Assembly (NCBI GenBank): GCA_021736615.1
Contig: JAIPFN010000125.1
Coordinates: 1 to 15,534 of the forward strand
DNA from: Phycisphaerae bacterium
GTDB taxonomy: Bacteria; Planctomycetota; Phycisphaerae; Sedimentisphaerales; Anaerohalosphaeraceae
Reading direction: 5' to 3'
Length of the DNA: 15,534 bases
Shown in pieces: positions 1-7,389 of this stretch (position 1 is its first letter; the number at the start of each line of letters is the position of its first letter). A program made the translations under genes and the position numbers. A model generated the notes under the pieces. It did not search any database, was not told the DNA's origin, and was given only the letters and a program-made list of their open reading frames with translations.

Positions 1-41
1 CGTGGTGTCGTGAAAAACTTTTCTAAACAAAAAGGCTTGAA

Positions 42-830
42 ATGTCAGCACATCATTCAGACATCCAGCATGATCCGGAAATGTTCAAAGGGCTTGATTT
101 TAATTGGGCAGCTCTGACGGACACCGGACTCTGCCGGGATAAAAACGAAGATGCCTTTCTTATCGAACCGGAGATAGGATTATTCCTGGTCTCCGATGGT
201 ATGGGTGGACATCCCGGCGGTGACCTCGCTTCGGATTTTGTTGCCGGCAATTTGTCTGTTTTGATCGAAAGCTCACTGCACTCACTGCGGTCGCAAAATA
301 CTCCGTCAATTCGTCGACTGCTTAAACGATCGATCCACCGTCAAAGCAATGAGGTCAGATGGGAAGGTCAAAGCGAATCAGGGTATGCAAATATGGGAGC
401 AACGGTCGTCTTGTGTCTGTTGATAGGCGGCAGGGCTCATGTGGCAAACCTTGGAGACAGCCGCCTATATCGCCTGCGAAAGAATAACCTAATGCAGATT
501 TCCCGCGATCACTCTGTTGTAAACGAACTTATCGAAGCAGGAAAGCTTGAACCCGAAAATGCAGATGGACATCACGCCAGCGGGCTGATTACTCAATACA
601 TGGGCATGGACGAGCCTGCAGAACCGGATATCCGATCATTTAAGCTTTGTTCCGCCGACCGCCTGTTACTCTGCTCGGATGGCCTGACAGACATGCTCGA
701 TGAAACAGAAATAAAGACAATACTTCAGGAAAACGCTGATCCCCAAAAAGCAGCGAAGACCTTAGTTGAACTGGCCAACAAAGCCGGCGGCTATGACAAT
801 ATAACAGTTATTGTTATTGATTGGTTTTAA
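42..830 (+). CDS. PP2C-type serine/threonine protein phosphatase
   Basis: This 262-residue protein is a stand-alone, soluble PP2C/PPM phosphatase, which removes phosphate from Ser/Thr residues using two metal ions and usually opposes a Hanks-type kinase. The family motifs appear in order: TDTGLCRDKNEDAF (26-39), SDGMGGHPGGDLAS (51-64, metal ligand D52), GATVV (119-123), ANLGDSRLYRLR (135-146), ISRDHSVVNELIEAGKL (153-169), LLLCSDGLTDML (208-219, metal ligand D212) and YDNITVIVID (251-260, D252). The usual LTRALG-like segment reads ITQYMG (183-188). There is no membrane segment or added regulatory domain, and the length is normal for bacterial Stp/PrpC proteins. The start is preceded by AAAGG about 8 nt upstream. 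A pseudouridine synthase gene follows on the same strand after 76 bp; no partner kinase is visible, although one could lie to the left. The family is certain; its substrate is unknown. Confidence 0.93.
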   Translation: MSAHHSDIQHDPEMFKGLDFNWAALTDTGLCRDKNEDAFLIEPEIGLFLVSDGMGGHPGGDLASDFVAGNLSVLIESSLHSLRSQNTPSIRRLLKRSIHRQSNEVRWEGQSESGYANMGATVVLCLLIGGRAHVANLGDSRLYRLRKNNLMQISRDHSVVNELIEAGKLEPENADGHHASGLITQYMGMDEPAEPDIRSFKLCSADRLLLCSDGLTDMLDETEIKTILQENADPQKAAKTLVELANKAGGYDNITVIVIDWF

Positions 831-906
831 GGGGCCCGGAGCTTTTAGTAGTTGGCAGGTTAAAAAAGACGTGTAATCCTGCGATAAATGTGGTTAAATA
901 TCACCT

Positions 907-1602
907 ATGCCTAAGAAAAAACAGCCTAACCGCAAGTATCTGCCAAAAGATCTGGAGATACTTTACGAAGATAAAGATATTCTGGTTATCAATAAGCCGG
1001 CAGGCCTTTTGACCGTGGAGACGGCGACTAATAAAACCCAAACGGCTCACTATATTTTAACAGATTATGTGCGTAAAGGGAGTCTTAAGTCACGCAAACG
1101 CCTTTACATTGTTCACAGGCTTGACCAGTGGACATCAGGGGTGCTTATTTTTTGCAAAAGCGAAGATGCCAAGCAGCGATTGCAGGACAATTGGAAGCAG
1201 ACGCAAAAGACATATGTCGCGGTCGTTCACGGCCAGCTAAAACCGAAAGAGGGGATCATAACCTCTTACCTCTATGAGACCAGGAAATATGTTGTCCGCT
1301 CGACAACCGATAAAACAAAAGGCAAACTGGCACAGACTGCTTATAAGGTGCTTAAAGAGGCAGGGCAGTTTAGCCTGGTGCAGCTCGATCTTTTGACTGG
1401 CCGAAAGAATCAGATACGTGTCCATCTAGCTGATAAGGGCAATCCAATCGTCGGTGACCGTAAATACGACAAAGATAAGGGTGCCTACAAACGTTTAGCC
1501 CTTCATGCCAAATCAATTTCCTTCACTCACCCAACCACCAGCCAGCTTATGACTTTTGAAGCCAAACTGCCAAGTTACTTTAAAATAGATTCCCCACCTT
1601 AG
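907..1602 (+). CDS. RluA-family RNA pseudouridine synthase
   Basis: This 231-residue enzyme should isomerise specific uridines to pseudouridine in rRNA or tRNA. The catalytic motif is HRLDQWTSG (70-78) with D73 as the nucleophile-type aspartate; most relatives have HRLDRDTSG, so the QW pair is a small departure. The N-terminal signature YEDKDILVINKPAG (20-33) and the C-terminal GRKNQIRVHLADKGNP (165-180) followed by GDRKYD (183-188) are typical. There is no S4 RNA-binding domain, which makes it resemble RluA or TruC more than RluC/RluD, but the target base cannot be assigned from sequence. The ATG has no strong Shine-Dalgarno in front of it. It follows the PP2C gene by 76 bp in the same direction and may be cotranscribed. 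The next gene converges on it from the right. Confidence 0.92.
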   Translation: MPKKKQPNRKYLPKDLEILYEDKDILVINKPAGLLTVETATNKTQTAHYILTDYVRKGSLKSRKRLYIVHRLDQWTSGVLIFCKSEDAKQRLQDNWKQTQKTYVAVVHGQLKPKEGIITSYLYETRKYVVRSTTDKTKGKLAQTAYKVLKEAGQFSLVQLDLLTGRKNQIRVHLADKGNPIVGDRKYDKDKGAYKRLALHAKSISFTHPTTSQLMTFEAKLPSYFKIDSPP

Positions 1603-1741
1603 GTGATTGGAAAAGATTCCTGACAACCTTTACTAATTGAAATTCCAAAAGAACTCTAATCGATGCCATTTGGGCCCGAGCCAGTCAGTCAAATAGCGAA
1701 TGACTTTGCCAATACTGTTTGCGACAAATGACAACTTCCAA

Positions 1742-1756
1742 TGTTAACCGTTAACA
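1742..1756. repeat. Short perfect palindrome TGTTAAC-C-GTTAACA
   Basis: Two 7-bp inverted arms are separated by a single base. The spacer is too short for a good RNA hairpin, so a protein-binding site is more plausible than a terminator. It lies between two convergent genes, 18 bp past the stop codon of the minus-strand repeat protein. Its role is unknown. Confidence 0.5.
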
Positions 1757-1773
1757 GCACCCTTTATTAACAT

Positions 1774-3216
1774 CTAGTCGTCTTGACGTAGCCACTCTTC
1801 ACTAAACGAGTATAAATCAAATGTATTGTCTAAACTGTCATTGACTTTCGAAGGCAATGATTGGGCAAAAATTGAAAAATCTATAAGATTGACCACTCCG
1901 TCTTCGTTAAGGTCTGCTTTAAGATTGGGCCAGAGTATCTGTAGGCCATCAAGTCCGAAATCGTCGAGGTCTTCCATCGGTTCGAATTTTTTGACCAGAT
2001 CACGATTCCTGGCAATGACCTTGCCATACGAACTGAGCAAGTCTCCATGTCCGATCATCCCATACGTCACATCGCATAATGATGTCTTTGTTGAAAACCA
2101 TACTTCCCCGTGGGGCCAGACAAACACTGCGTCGAGACCGGCATCGACTGGGGCAAAGGTTGGGCACAGATCAAATCGGGAAAGAAGGTCCGCGTTTGTT
2201 CTGAAGATATATCCTTTTTCGCTGAGAAGATCGCCGTTTGAAATGGTGATCCCGCGATTTTCCGAGAAAAAGTCCTTATTACTAGAAAATAGCAATTCAC
2301 CTTGCCGTGTCCGCGCCGCGGCATCAAGCCCGACATCCGGCACAGGCGGCATCGGCATAAACGGGCCTATCAAATCGATGTAAGACTTGATGATCGCTCC
2401 CTGTTCACTCAGCAGATCTCCCTTGTGCAGCGGCCCAAGCGTCTCGCTGAAGACATCGTCGGTAATAGAGAACCATATCGGATGACATCTCTTTGACGCA
2501 ACAGACGGATTTGTATACCTTCCAAACATTACTGCGTCAAGCCCCAGGTCCGGCACAACCGGCATGATCCCAAGCCTTGCTGTTAATTGATTGTTTTTGC
2601 GTATGACACGGCCGGATGTGCTTATCAGATCGCCTTGGCTGACTTTAACGCCCGATGAAGCTGTAAAGCCGCTTGAGGTTGAGAACAATAATCTCGGCCA
2701 CGGCACAGCGACAAGGTGAAGGCGGAAATATTGAAGAGGATCTTTCGGATCGACCTGGACAAGGTCTATCTCGATCCACGGATAGCTGATCGTCGGAACA
2801 CTAAACCCGCTGTCGAATAACAGCGGCGGCGAGTCGTTGATGTGCCCTTTGAGTGTCATCCGTTGTGTGAGGGCAACTTCGCCGCCATACTGGTAAGTAC
2901 CTTCGGTAAATTCGCTCTTATATGGATTGGTTGTTGCAGTGCTGGACAGGTGAAAATTGCATATAGCGTAATTTGTAAAGAGTGGGTTTGTATTGATACG
3001 CTTAAGATAGAATGAACCCTGCACCGGCGACATTAAGGTCGGCCGATCCAGCAGGTCGGTATCGTCAACAAGGAACGAACCTTCAACCAGTTTGTAGGGC
3101 ACAGCAGAGACAGTGTAAGAGTTATCACTAAAAGAATCAGTATCAGCAAACAGCGGTACGTTCAAGCCAGAAATGACAAACCAGATAAATACTAGTAATA
3201 AGATCATTGTTCTCAT
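1774..3216 (-). CDS. Secreted four-repeat protein with C-terminal dockerin-like domain
   Basis: This 480-residue protein starts with a signal peptide (hydrophobic 4-24, likely cleavage near FADTD). An N-terminal part (25-170) has no recognised domain. Then come four tandem units of about 61-65 residues, near 176-228, 247-299, 308-363 and 372-424. Each has the pattern hydrophobic-FS..., then GDL[LI]S..G.[IV], then a DL/NxxL step, and ends in D.GLD[AG], for example GDLLSEQGAI...PDVGLDAA. The C-terminus carries DLNEDGVVNLIDFSIFAQSL (435-454), which matches a type I dockerin calcium loop plus helix. The second half (459-480) keeps only a degenerate copy, as is common in planctomycete dockerin-like tails. 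A strong AAGGAG-type ribosome site precedes the ATG by about 8 nt; a second ATG at codon 4 is possible. I do not recognise the repeat as a named domain. An extracellular binding or surface role is inference. Confidence 0.85.
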   Translation of the reverse strand: MRTMILLLVFIWFVISGLNVPLFADTDSFSDNSYTVSAVPYKLVEGSFLVDDTDLLDRPTLMSPVQGSFYLKRINTNPLFTNYAICNFHLSSTATTNPYKSEFTEGTYQYGGEVALTQRMTLKGHINDSPPLLFDSGFSVPTISYPWIEIDLVQVDPKDPLQYFRLHLVAVPWPRLLFSTSSGFTASSGVKVSQGDLISTSGRVIRKNNQLTARLGIMPVVPDLGLDAVMFGRYTNPSVASKRCHPIWFSITDDVFSETLGPLHKGDLLSEQGAIIKSYIDLIGPFMPMPPVPDVGLDAAARTRQGELLFSSNKDFFSENRGITISNGDLLSEKGYIFRTNADLLSRFDLCPTFAPVDAGLDAVFVWPHGEVWFSTKTSLCDVTYGMIGHGDLLSSYGKVIARNRDLVKKFEPMEDLDDFGLDGLQILWPNLKADLNEDGVVNLIDFSIFAQSLPSKVNDSLDNTFDLYSFSEEWLRQDD

Positions 3217-3331
3217 TTTAACTCTCCTTACTTAAAAGAGTTTGCAGTGAGCTTTTAATGAGAAGATGCATTCGATGAGTGAATAACAATCAAAAGAAGT
3301 AAACTGCAATACTTCTCTGAAACATAATTTA

Positions 3332-3337
3332 ATTATA
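3332..3337 (-). promoter_or_regulatory. Possible -10 box for the repeat/dockerin gene
   Basis: Read on the minus strand this is a perfect TATAAT, about 115 nt upstream of the start codon. The -35 is weak (TTGCAA at 16 bp or TTTGCA at 17 bp). A second TATAAT lies at 3373-3378 but has no well-spaced -35. AT-rich background makes chance matches likely. Confidence 0.35.
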
Positions 3338-3680
3338 CCCTGCATTAAATGATTTGCAAAAGAAAAATTACGATTATACGCTTTTTCAAAGTCAACTAAA
3401 GGCCAGTTTATCGCGAACAAAGGCTTGGCTTAATGCTGCGCAACAATGTCTTGAAAGCCAGGAAGTATCACCATATAATCAACGCAAGAACCAAAACACT
3501 ATATAAAGTTATCAAAGAGCATACCGTGCCGAGCACTATTGCTCCCGGCGCCTTTAATAAGCAAGCATTGACAGCCATATTTAAAGATACCTGGCGACAA
3601 CTTTGTTGTATCGGTTACTTTCTGAATTTGCATGCACTATCAGTTTTGCTTTTGCGAAAAAGTATCTTGAAAATAAGGTC

Positions 3681-3709
3681 TTGAAAATGATTCCAGTTTT
3701 TTGTATGAT
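3681..3709 (+). promoter_or_regulatory. Sigma70-type promoter for asnB
   Basis: TTGAAA (3681-3686) is followed after exactly 17 bp by TATGAT (3704-3709), five of six matches in each box. Transcription would begin near 3716 and give a leader of about 80 nt. An inverted repeat TGATC-N6-GATCA (3706-3721) overlaps the -10 box and start point and could be an operator. A direct repeat CTTGAAAAT occurs at 3666-3674 in part and at 3680-3688, so the -35 has a near copy. Confidence 0.6.
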
Positions 3710-3795
3710 CGTATTTGATCACATAGTGTCTCTAAAGATGTTCAAATATTAAATTGCTGATCCTATTATTTTTACCATTACCCGGAGCAAACTCA

Positions 3796-5676
3796 ATGTG
3801 CGGAATATTCGGAGTCTTTGACAGATCTGATAGTGAACCGGAAGTTAATCTTCTGGGCGATTCTCTGGGTGCACTTTCTCACCGCGGTCCAGACGGTAAG
3901 GGCATGTTTACCGAATCGGGCATTGGACTTGCACATTCAAGATTATCACTTCTTGACCTTAGCGAAAAATCAAATCAGCCATTCCATAGCAGTGATTCCA
4001 GGTATGTTTTAGTTTATAACGGTGAAATCTATAACTACCAGGAGATACGATCAGAACTTGAAAGAAAGCAAATTGTTTTTCGTTCTGAGGGCGACACAGA
4101 AGTTTTGCTGGCAAGCCTGATCAATGAAGGAATAGACAAAACTCTCATCAAATTGGAGGGTATGTTTGCATTCGCTCTTTATGACAGAGTTGAAAAGACT
4201 TTGACGCTAGCGAGGGATCGTTTTGGTATCAAGCCCCTTTATATTTATAACGACGGCAGCAAGTTTATTTTTTCCAGTGAAATCAAAGCTATGCGTCCGT
4301 GGTTTCGTTTCGAGCCGGAACACATACAGATAGCCAACTATGTTTCCGGCGGTAATGTGTCTGTAGTTGGCGAGACTTTTTATCGAGGAATAAAAACTGT
4401 CTCACCGGGTACGGTGATACACGTAAAACCGGATGGAAATGCCGAATACAAAAGATATTTCACGCTTGGAGACATGTGTGATCCGGGCGAAATTCAAAGG
4501 CTGAAATCGGCCAAACCGATCGATGTTATCAATGAAACAGAAGAATTGCTGCTTGAAAGCGTAAAGATGCGAATGATAGCTGATGTTCCCGTTGGTGCTC
4601 TATGCAGCGGCGGAGTGGATTCATCGGTAATCATGGCAATGGCATGTAAGTATCACAACAACCTTGCAGTTTTTCATGCAGATGTAACAGGCCCTGACAG
4701 CGAATATGATGCGGCCAGAAAAATGGCCAAACACTTGAACCTTGACATGCTTACAGTCAAAGTTACCGACGATGATTACATTGATACATTTGCCGAAGTC
4801 ACCGAACATTACGGCCATCCGTTTGCCTATCACCCGAATTCGACTCCTTTCCTGGCCGTTTCGAAGCTTATTGGCCAAAACAATATCAAAGCTGTTCTTT
4901 CAGGTGAAGGTTCCGATGAGTGTTTTACAGGTTATAACAAGTTGGTTTTTAATATCCCGGAATTTATCAAGGAAAACCTTAGAGAATCCATTATTTGCCA
5001 CTTTTATAAAATAAAGAGAATGCTAAAAGGCCTTCCTGCAAAAAAGCGGTTGCCTAACAAGGGGCTTGAGAGAGAGTTTCTGTCAGGTTTTACGGGCGAT
5101 ATTGAAGACCTTAGAAATATCGAGGCACTTGAAAAGGCAACCGGCAAAAAAATCACGGATTCGGAAACAAGCACACTTAAATTCCTGAATTACCATCTGC
5201 AAACGCTGCTGCACCGGAACGACTGCCTTGGAATGGCAGCTGGAATCGAATCGAGATTTCCATTTCTTTACAGTAAGTTTGTAAAGCTTGCAATTAATAT
5301 GCCGTATAATTATAAGGTTAGGTTCTCGCCGACATGTCTTGACAAACGTCATTACTTTATGCGTGACAAGTGGGTATTGAGAAAAGTTGCGGACCGTTAC
5401 CTGCCAAAGGAACTTTCCCAGAGAAGGAAATTAGGTTTTCCGGTAAGTGCTTTCCGGCGAATGGAAGTCAGCAAAGAGTTTTTTACGGGCTCTTTTGTTT
5501 CAGATTTCCTTTCATTAACAAGGGCCGACCTGGATCACATATATTCAAAAGCAACGCAAAAGCAGTTTATGAAACTCGTATTTCTCGAGGTCTGGGCACA
5601 AGTATGCCTGCTTAATAACTCCAAAGATGCCGTTACCGGCAAACTTCGTAGTAATATTGAGATTCGCAGCGAATAA
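3796..5676 (+). CDS. asnB: Glutamine-hydrolysing asparagine synthetase
   Basis: This 626-residue enzyme makes asparagine from aspartate, ATP and glutamine. The frame is open from an ATG at 3754, but the true start must be 3796: it gives MCGIFGVF, and Cys2 has to become the N-terminal nucleophile of the class II glutaminase domain. GGAG lies 7-8 nt before it. Glutaminase-domain motifs are HRGPDG (29-34), NGEIYNY (75-81), GDTEVLL (about 99-105) and RDRFGIKPLY (140-149). The synthetase domain has the ATP pyrophosphatase loop SGGVDSS (271-277) and GEGSDE (370-375). Length is normal for bacterial AsnB. No polysaccharide or exosortase-cluster genes flank it, so it looks like a housekeeping or stand-alone copy. 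AsnB-like paralogues that amidate other substrates exist, so substrate is slightly uncertain. Confidence 0.92.
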   Translation: MCGIFGVFDRSDSEPEVNLLGDSLGALSHRGPDGKGMFTESGIGLAHSRLSLLDLSEKSNQPFHSSDSRYVLVYNGEIYNYQEIRSELERKQIVFRSEGDTEVLLASLINEGIDKTLIKLEGMFAFALYDRVEKTLTLARDRFGIKPLYIYNDGSKFIFSSEIKAMRPWFRFEPEHIQIANYVSGGNVSVVGETFYRGIKTVSPGTVIHVKPDGNAEYKRYFTLGDMCDPGEIQRLKSAKPIDVINETEELLLESVKMRMIADVPVGALCSGGVDSSVIMAMACKYHNNLAVFHADVTGPDSEYDAARKMAKHLNLDMLTVKVTDDDYIDTFAEVTEHYGHPFAYHPNSTPFLAVSKLIGQNNIKAVLSGEGSDECFTGYNKLVFNIPEFIKENLRESIICHFYKIKRMLKGLPAKKRLPNKGLEREFLSGFTGDIEDLRNIEALEKATGKKITDSETSTLKFLNYHLQTLLHRNDCLGMAAGIESRFPFLYSKFVKLAINMPYNYKVRFSPTCLDKRHYFMRDKWVLRKVADRYLPKELSQRRKLGFPVSAFRRMEVSKEFFTGSFVSDFLSLTRADLDHIYSKATQKQFMKLVFLEVWAQVCLLNNSKDAVTGKLRSNIEIRSE

Positions 5677-5876
5677 AAATCTTGCATGAAAATTGTGTTT
5701 CCTGCTCATCTCATTTTTCTGGTTAGGTAAACTCAATCCTTAACGAACCGCCATTAGCTCCGGAAGCCTTTTTCGGGGGTTTAGGTAGTCTAGTTCGGGG
5801 AATAGTCGTTTTTGCAAGACAATTCGGCATTGAAACAAGTGGTTATCGATGTTTAAAATTCCGCAAACTCGAAACC

Positions 5877-5907
5877 GGTACAGAAACGGTACACTTTGGT
5901 ACACTTT
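5877..5907 (+). repeat. Three near-helically spaced GGTACA repeats
   Basis: GGTACA occurs at 5877, 5888 and 5898, spaced 11 and 10 bp. The last two are part of an exact tandem 10-mer GGTACACTTT (5888-5897 and 5898-5907). Such spacing can mark a protein site, but no gene starts nearby on the plus strand. Confidence 0.5.
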
Positions 5908-5911
5908 TTTT

Positions 5912-5932
5912 GGGCACCCACAAGGGATGCCC
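5912..5932. repeat. Imperfect palindrome GGGCACCC-ACAA-GGGATGCCC
   Basis: The arms pair over 8 bp with one bulged base and a 4-base loop. The flank (GGATGCCCCTACTGTA) resembles short GTAGGGGC-type palindromes that, from memory, are scattered in many environmental bacterial genomes. It is not followed by a T-run and sits 11 bp from the ilvC relic. That it is a dispersed element is inference. Confidence 0.45.
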
Positions 5933-5942
5933 CTACTGTAGT

Positions 5943-6011
5943 TTATACTTCATTAGCTTCTATGCACTTCATCATTTTGCGGAGGTTTCTGCCTACCTAT
6001 TCAAGTCGGCT
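5943..6011 (-). pseudogene. Relic of the 3' end of a second ilvC gene
   Basis: Read on the minus strand, these 69 bases align without gaps to the last 22 codons plus stop of the intact ilvC at 8931-8999, with 58 of 69 bases identical by my hand count. The translation is SRLE*VGRNLRKMMKCIEANEV*, against [22 protein letters not shown] in IlvC. It has lost the rest of the gene and contains an in-frame TAG. Several differences are conservative (R to K, V to I, D to E) or silent, which suggests descent from a diverged ilvC homologue rather than a recent copy. The similarity stops a few bases short of the MFS stop codon at 6016 on one side and just beyond the ilvC stop on the other. It cannot encode a working protein. 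Confidence 0.85.
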
Positions 6012-6015
6012 TGTG

Positions 6016-7389
6016 TTAACTAGCAGCTCTTGATATTTTTTGAGGGTTTCTGGTGAATAGGGCGAGTATGAGAATTATTACCGGCAGAACAAGAGTGCTC
6101 AGGGCTGCGTTGCGATAGCTGCCCAATAACATTTTGCCATAACTAAAATATGCCGGGCCTATGGCGCTGGCAATGACAAGTGCGGACATGTACACACCGC
6201 TGATTGCACCGAGGTGTTTTCGGCCGAAGTATCGAGGGAAAGTTACGTTGCTAAGTACGCCCCATGTTCCTCCGGCAAGTCCAAACCCAATAGTCGTAAC
6301 TATCCAGCCTGTTGACGTATTGAACCAGGCAAGGCCCAGAGTATAACATGCGATTGTTGCCGCAAGCATCATAAGCACGTACCTTAGTCGAAAGCGAGTG
6401 TAGTCGACAATAAAACTTATGACAAAGCGAGCGGGGATAGCAATAAAACTTGAATAGAAAAACATCAGGACGGCTTGTTCGCGTGTTTTTTCCATCTCCT
6501 GACCAATTGAAGTTATATGAAAAGCGATAGCTGTAACTATCAAACCGTGAGCGGCAAGACCCAGTACAAACGCCCAGAAGGAAAGGCTGCGCAGAGCCTG
6601 CGGGCGGGTGAACTGGCGGTGAACGGTGTGGAGTTGTTTGCGAGAGTTTTGCTGCGAGGTACTTTCTGTAAGGCCATCCATAGTCAGGCCGCATTCTTCG
6701 GGATTGTCCCGAAACAAGAGCATGCCTATTAAAGTCATAACTATGCCGACAATACCTGCCATAATGTAGCAGGCCCCTTGCCAGCCGAAAGAGTTTATGA
6801 GTTTATTGAGCAGCCATGGTGCGGCATTGAAGGAAAACGCTATCGGGATGCCTGCGATAGCGGTCGCCATGCCTCGCCAGTTGTTAAACCAACGCCCCAT
6901 TGCGACACGGCCTACCATTGTCATGTTGCCCTGGCCAAAGAAGCGAACCAGGAAAAACGCAAACGAAACGATTATCATAGCCAGCCAGGCAACCTTGAAT
7001 TTGGAAGAAAGAAAAGTATTGATAGTGCCAACGTTGGCGAAAATCAACAGGCTAAGTGCAAGTCCGATCGAAGCGAAAGCACTCATGAAACGCACACCGA
7101 TACGGTCGAGGATTTTGCCGGCGAATGGGAGGATCAGGCCGCTTGTGATGGTACCAATCATATACGCAAGGCTTAGCTGGTTACGAGTGATGTCAAGTGC
7201 AGCTAATATATAGTCAGTAAAGATGCCGATGCCCGCGGTTTGTCCGGGCATGGAAAAGATGATGGAGATTGTCGAAACGGCGACGATAACCCAGCCGTAA
7301 AAGAACGGACATTTAGCGGGAGCAAAGGGAGTGTTGGCCCATTTGGAATAAAATGGCGGTGCATCGAGTGTTTGTTTTTCGTTATTCAT
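6016..7389 (-). CDS. MFS transporter, monocarboxylate/OFA-like
   Basis: This 457-residue inner-membrane protein has about 12 hydrophobic helices, arranged as six, then a hydrophilic loop (about 227-265), then six more. The first helix begins with FFYGWVIV (29-36); an FYGW start is common in the oxalate:formate and monocarboxylate transporter branches of the major facilitator superfamily. The loop between helices 2 and 3 carries the MFS signature GKILDRIGVR (91-100). GRWFNNWRGMA (165-175) and YFGRKHLGAISG (387-398) are also typical of this branch. The substrate cannot be read from sequence; a small carboxylate is a guess. The start has a poor ribosome site. It is transcribed alone on the minus strand, with three phased TTTACC repeats about 100-130 bp upstream, and ends 4 bp from an ilvC relic. 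Confidence 0.88.
   Translation of the reverse strand: MNNEKQTLDAPPFYSKWANTPFAPAKCPFFYGWVIVAVSTISIIFSMPGQTAGIGIFTDYILAALDITRNQLSLAYMIGTITSGLILPFAGKILDRIGVRFMSAFASIGLALSLLIFANVGTINTFLSSKFKVAWLAMIIVSFAFFLVRFFGQGNMTMVGRVAMGRWFNNWRGMATAIAGIPIAFSFNAAPWLLNKLINSFGWQGACYIMAGIVGIVMTLIGMLLFRDNPEECGLTMDGLTESTSQQNSRKQLHTVHRQFTRPQALRSLSFWAFVLGLAAHGLIVTAIAFHITSIGQEMEKTREQAVLMFFYSSFIAIPARFVISFIVDYTRFRLRYVLMMLAATIACYTLGLAWFNTSTGWIVTTIGFGLAGGTWGVLSNVTFPRYFGRKHLGAISGVYMSALVIASAIGPAYFSYGKMLLGSYRNAALSTLVLPVIILILALFTRNPQKISRAAS

Larger units (their letters stand above)
3217..3795. other. Divergent intergenic region (579 bp), no convincing gene
   Basis: This stretch separates the minus-strand repeat protein from plus-strand asnB. 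It holds candidate promoters for both. An 83-codon open frame at 3433-3684 (+) has no recognisable motif and no clear ribosome site, so I do not call it. A short inverted repeat, GAGCA-CTAT-TGCTC at 3531-3544, extendable to 3528-3549 with a two-base bulge, is not followed by a T-run. Confidence 0.6.
5677..5942. other. Gene-poor stretch after asnB with small repeats
   Basis: No gene with a start codon and recognisable product is visible. The plus strand stays open from about 5729 to 6021 without an ATG start; the translation is unlike any family I know and runs across an antisense gene relic, so it is probably chance. The right end contains GGTACA repeats and a hairpin, listed separately. No clear terminator for asnB is seen. 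Confidence 0.5.

Noticed and set aside
1..41. End of an upstream gene
   Set aside because: Stop codons occur in two frames (TGA at 11-13, TAA at 24-26), so a gene may end here, but there is too little sequence to identify one.
1826..2383. 185-codon plus-strand frame opposite the repeat/dockerin gene
   Set aside because: The minus-strand frame has a signal peptide, four repeats, a dockerin loop and a strong ribosome site; the opposite frame has none of these.
3433..3684. 83-codon plus-strand frame as a small gene
   Set aside because: No recognisable motif, no clear ribosome site, and it lies directly upstream of the asnB promoter; length is within chance.
5768..5785. 18-mer CTTTTTCGGGGGTTTAGG matching the reverse strand at 7870-7887 with one mismatch
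   Set aside because: One 17/18 match between two positions in 15.5 kb is not far from chance, and the flanks do not align.
5729..6021. Plus-strand open stretch of about 97 codons after asnB
   Set aside because: It has no ATG start and no family resemblance, and it runs antisense through the ilvC relic, so its openness is probably chance.
6797..7213. Long plus-strand frames opposite the MFS gene
   Set aside because: They are antisense to a clear 12-helix transporter and show no domain; they are by-products of its codon use.
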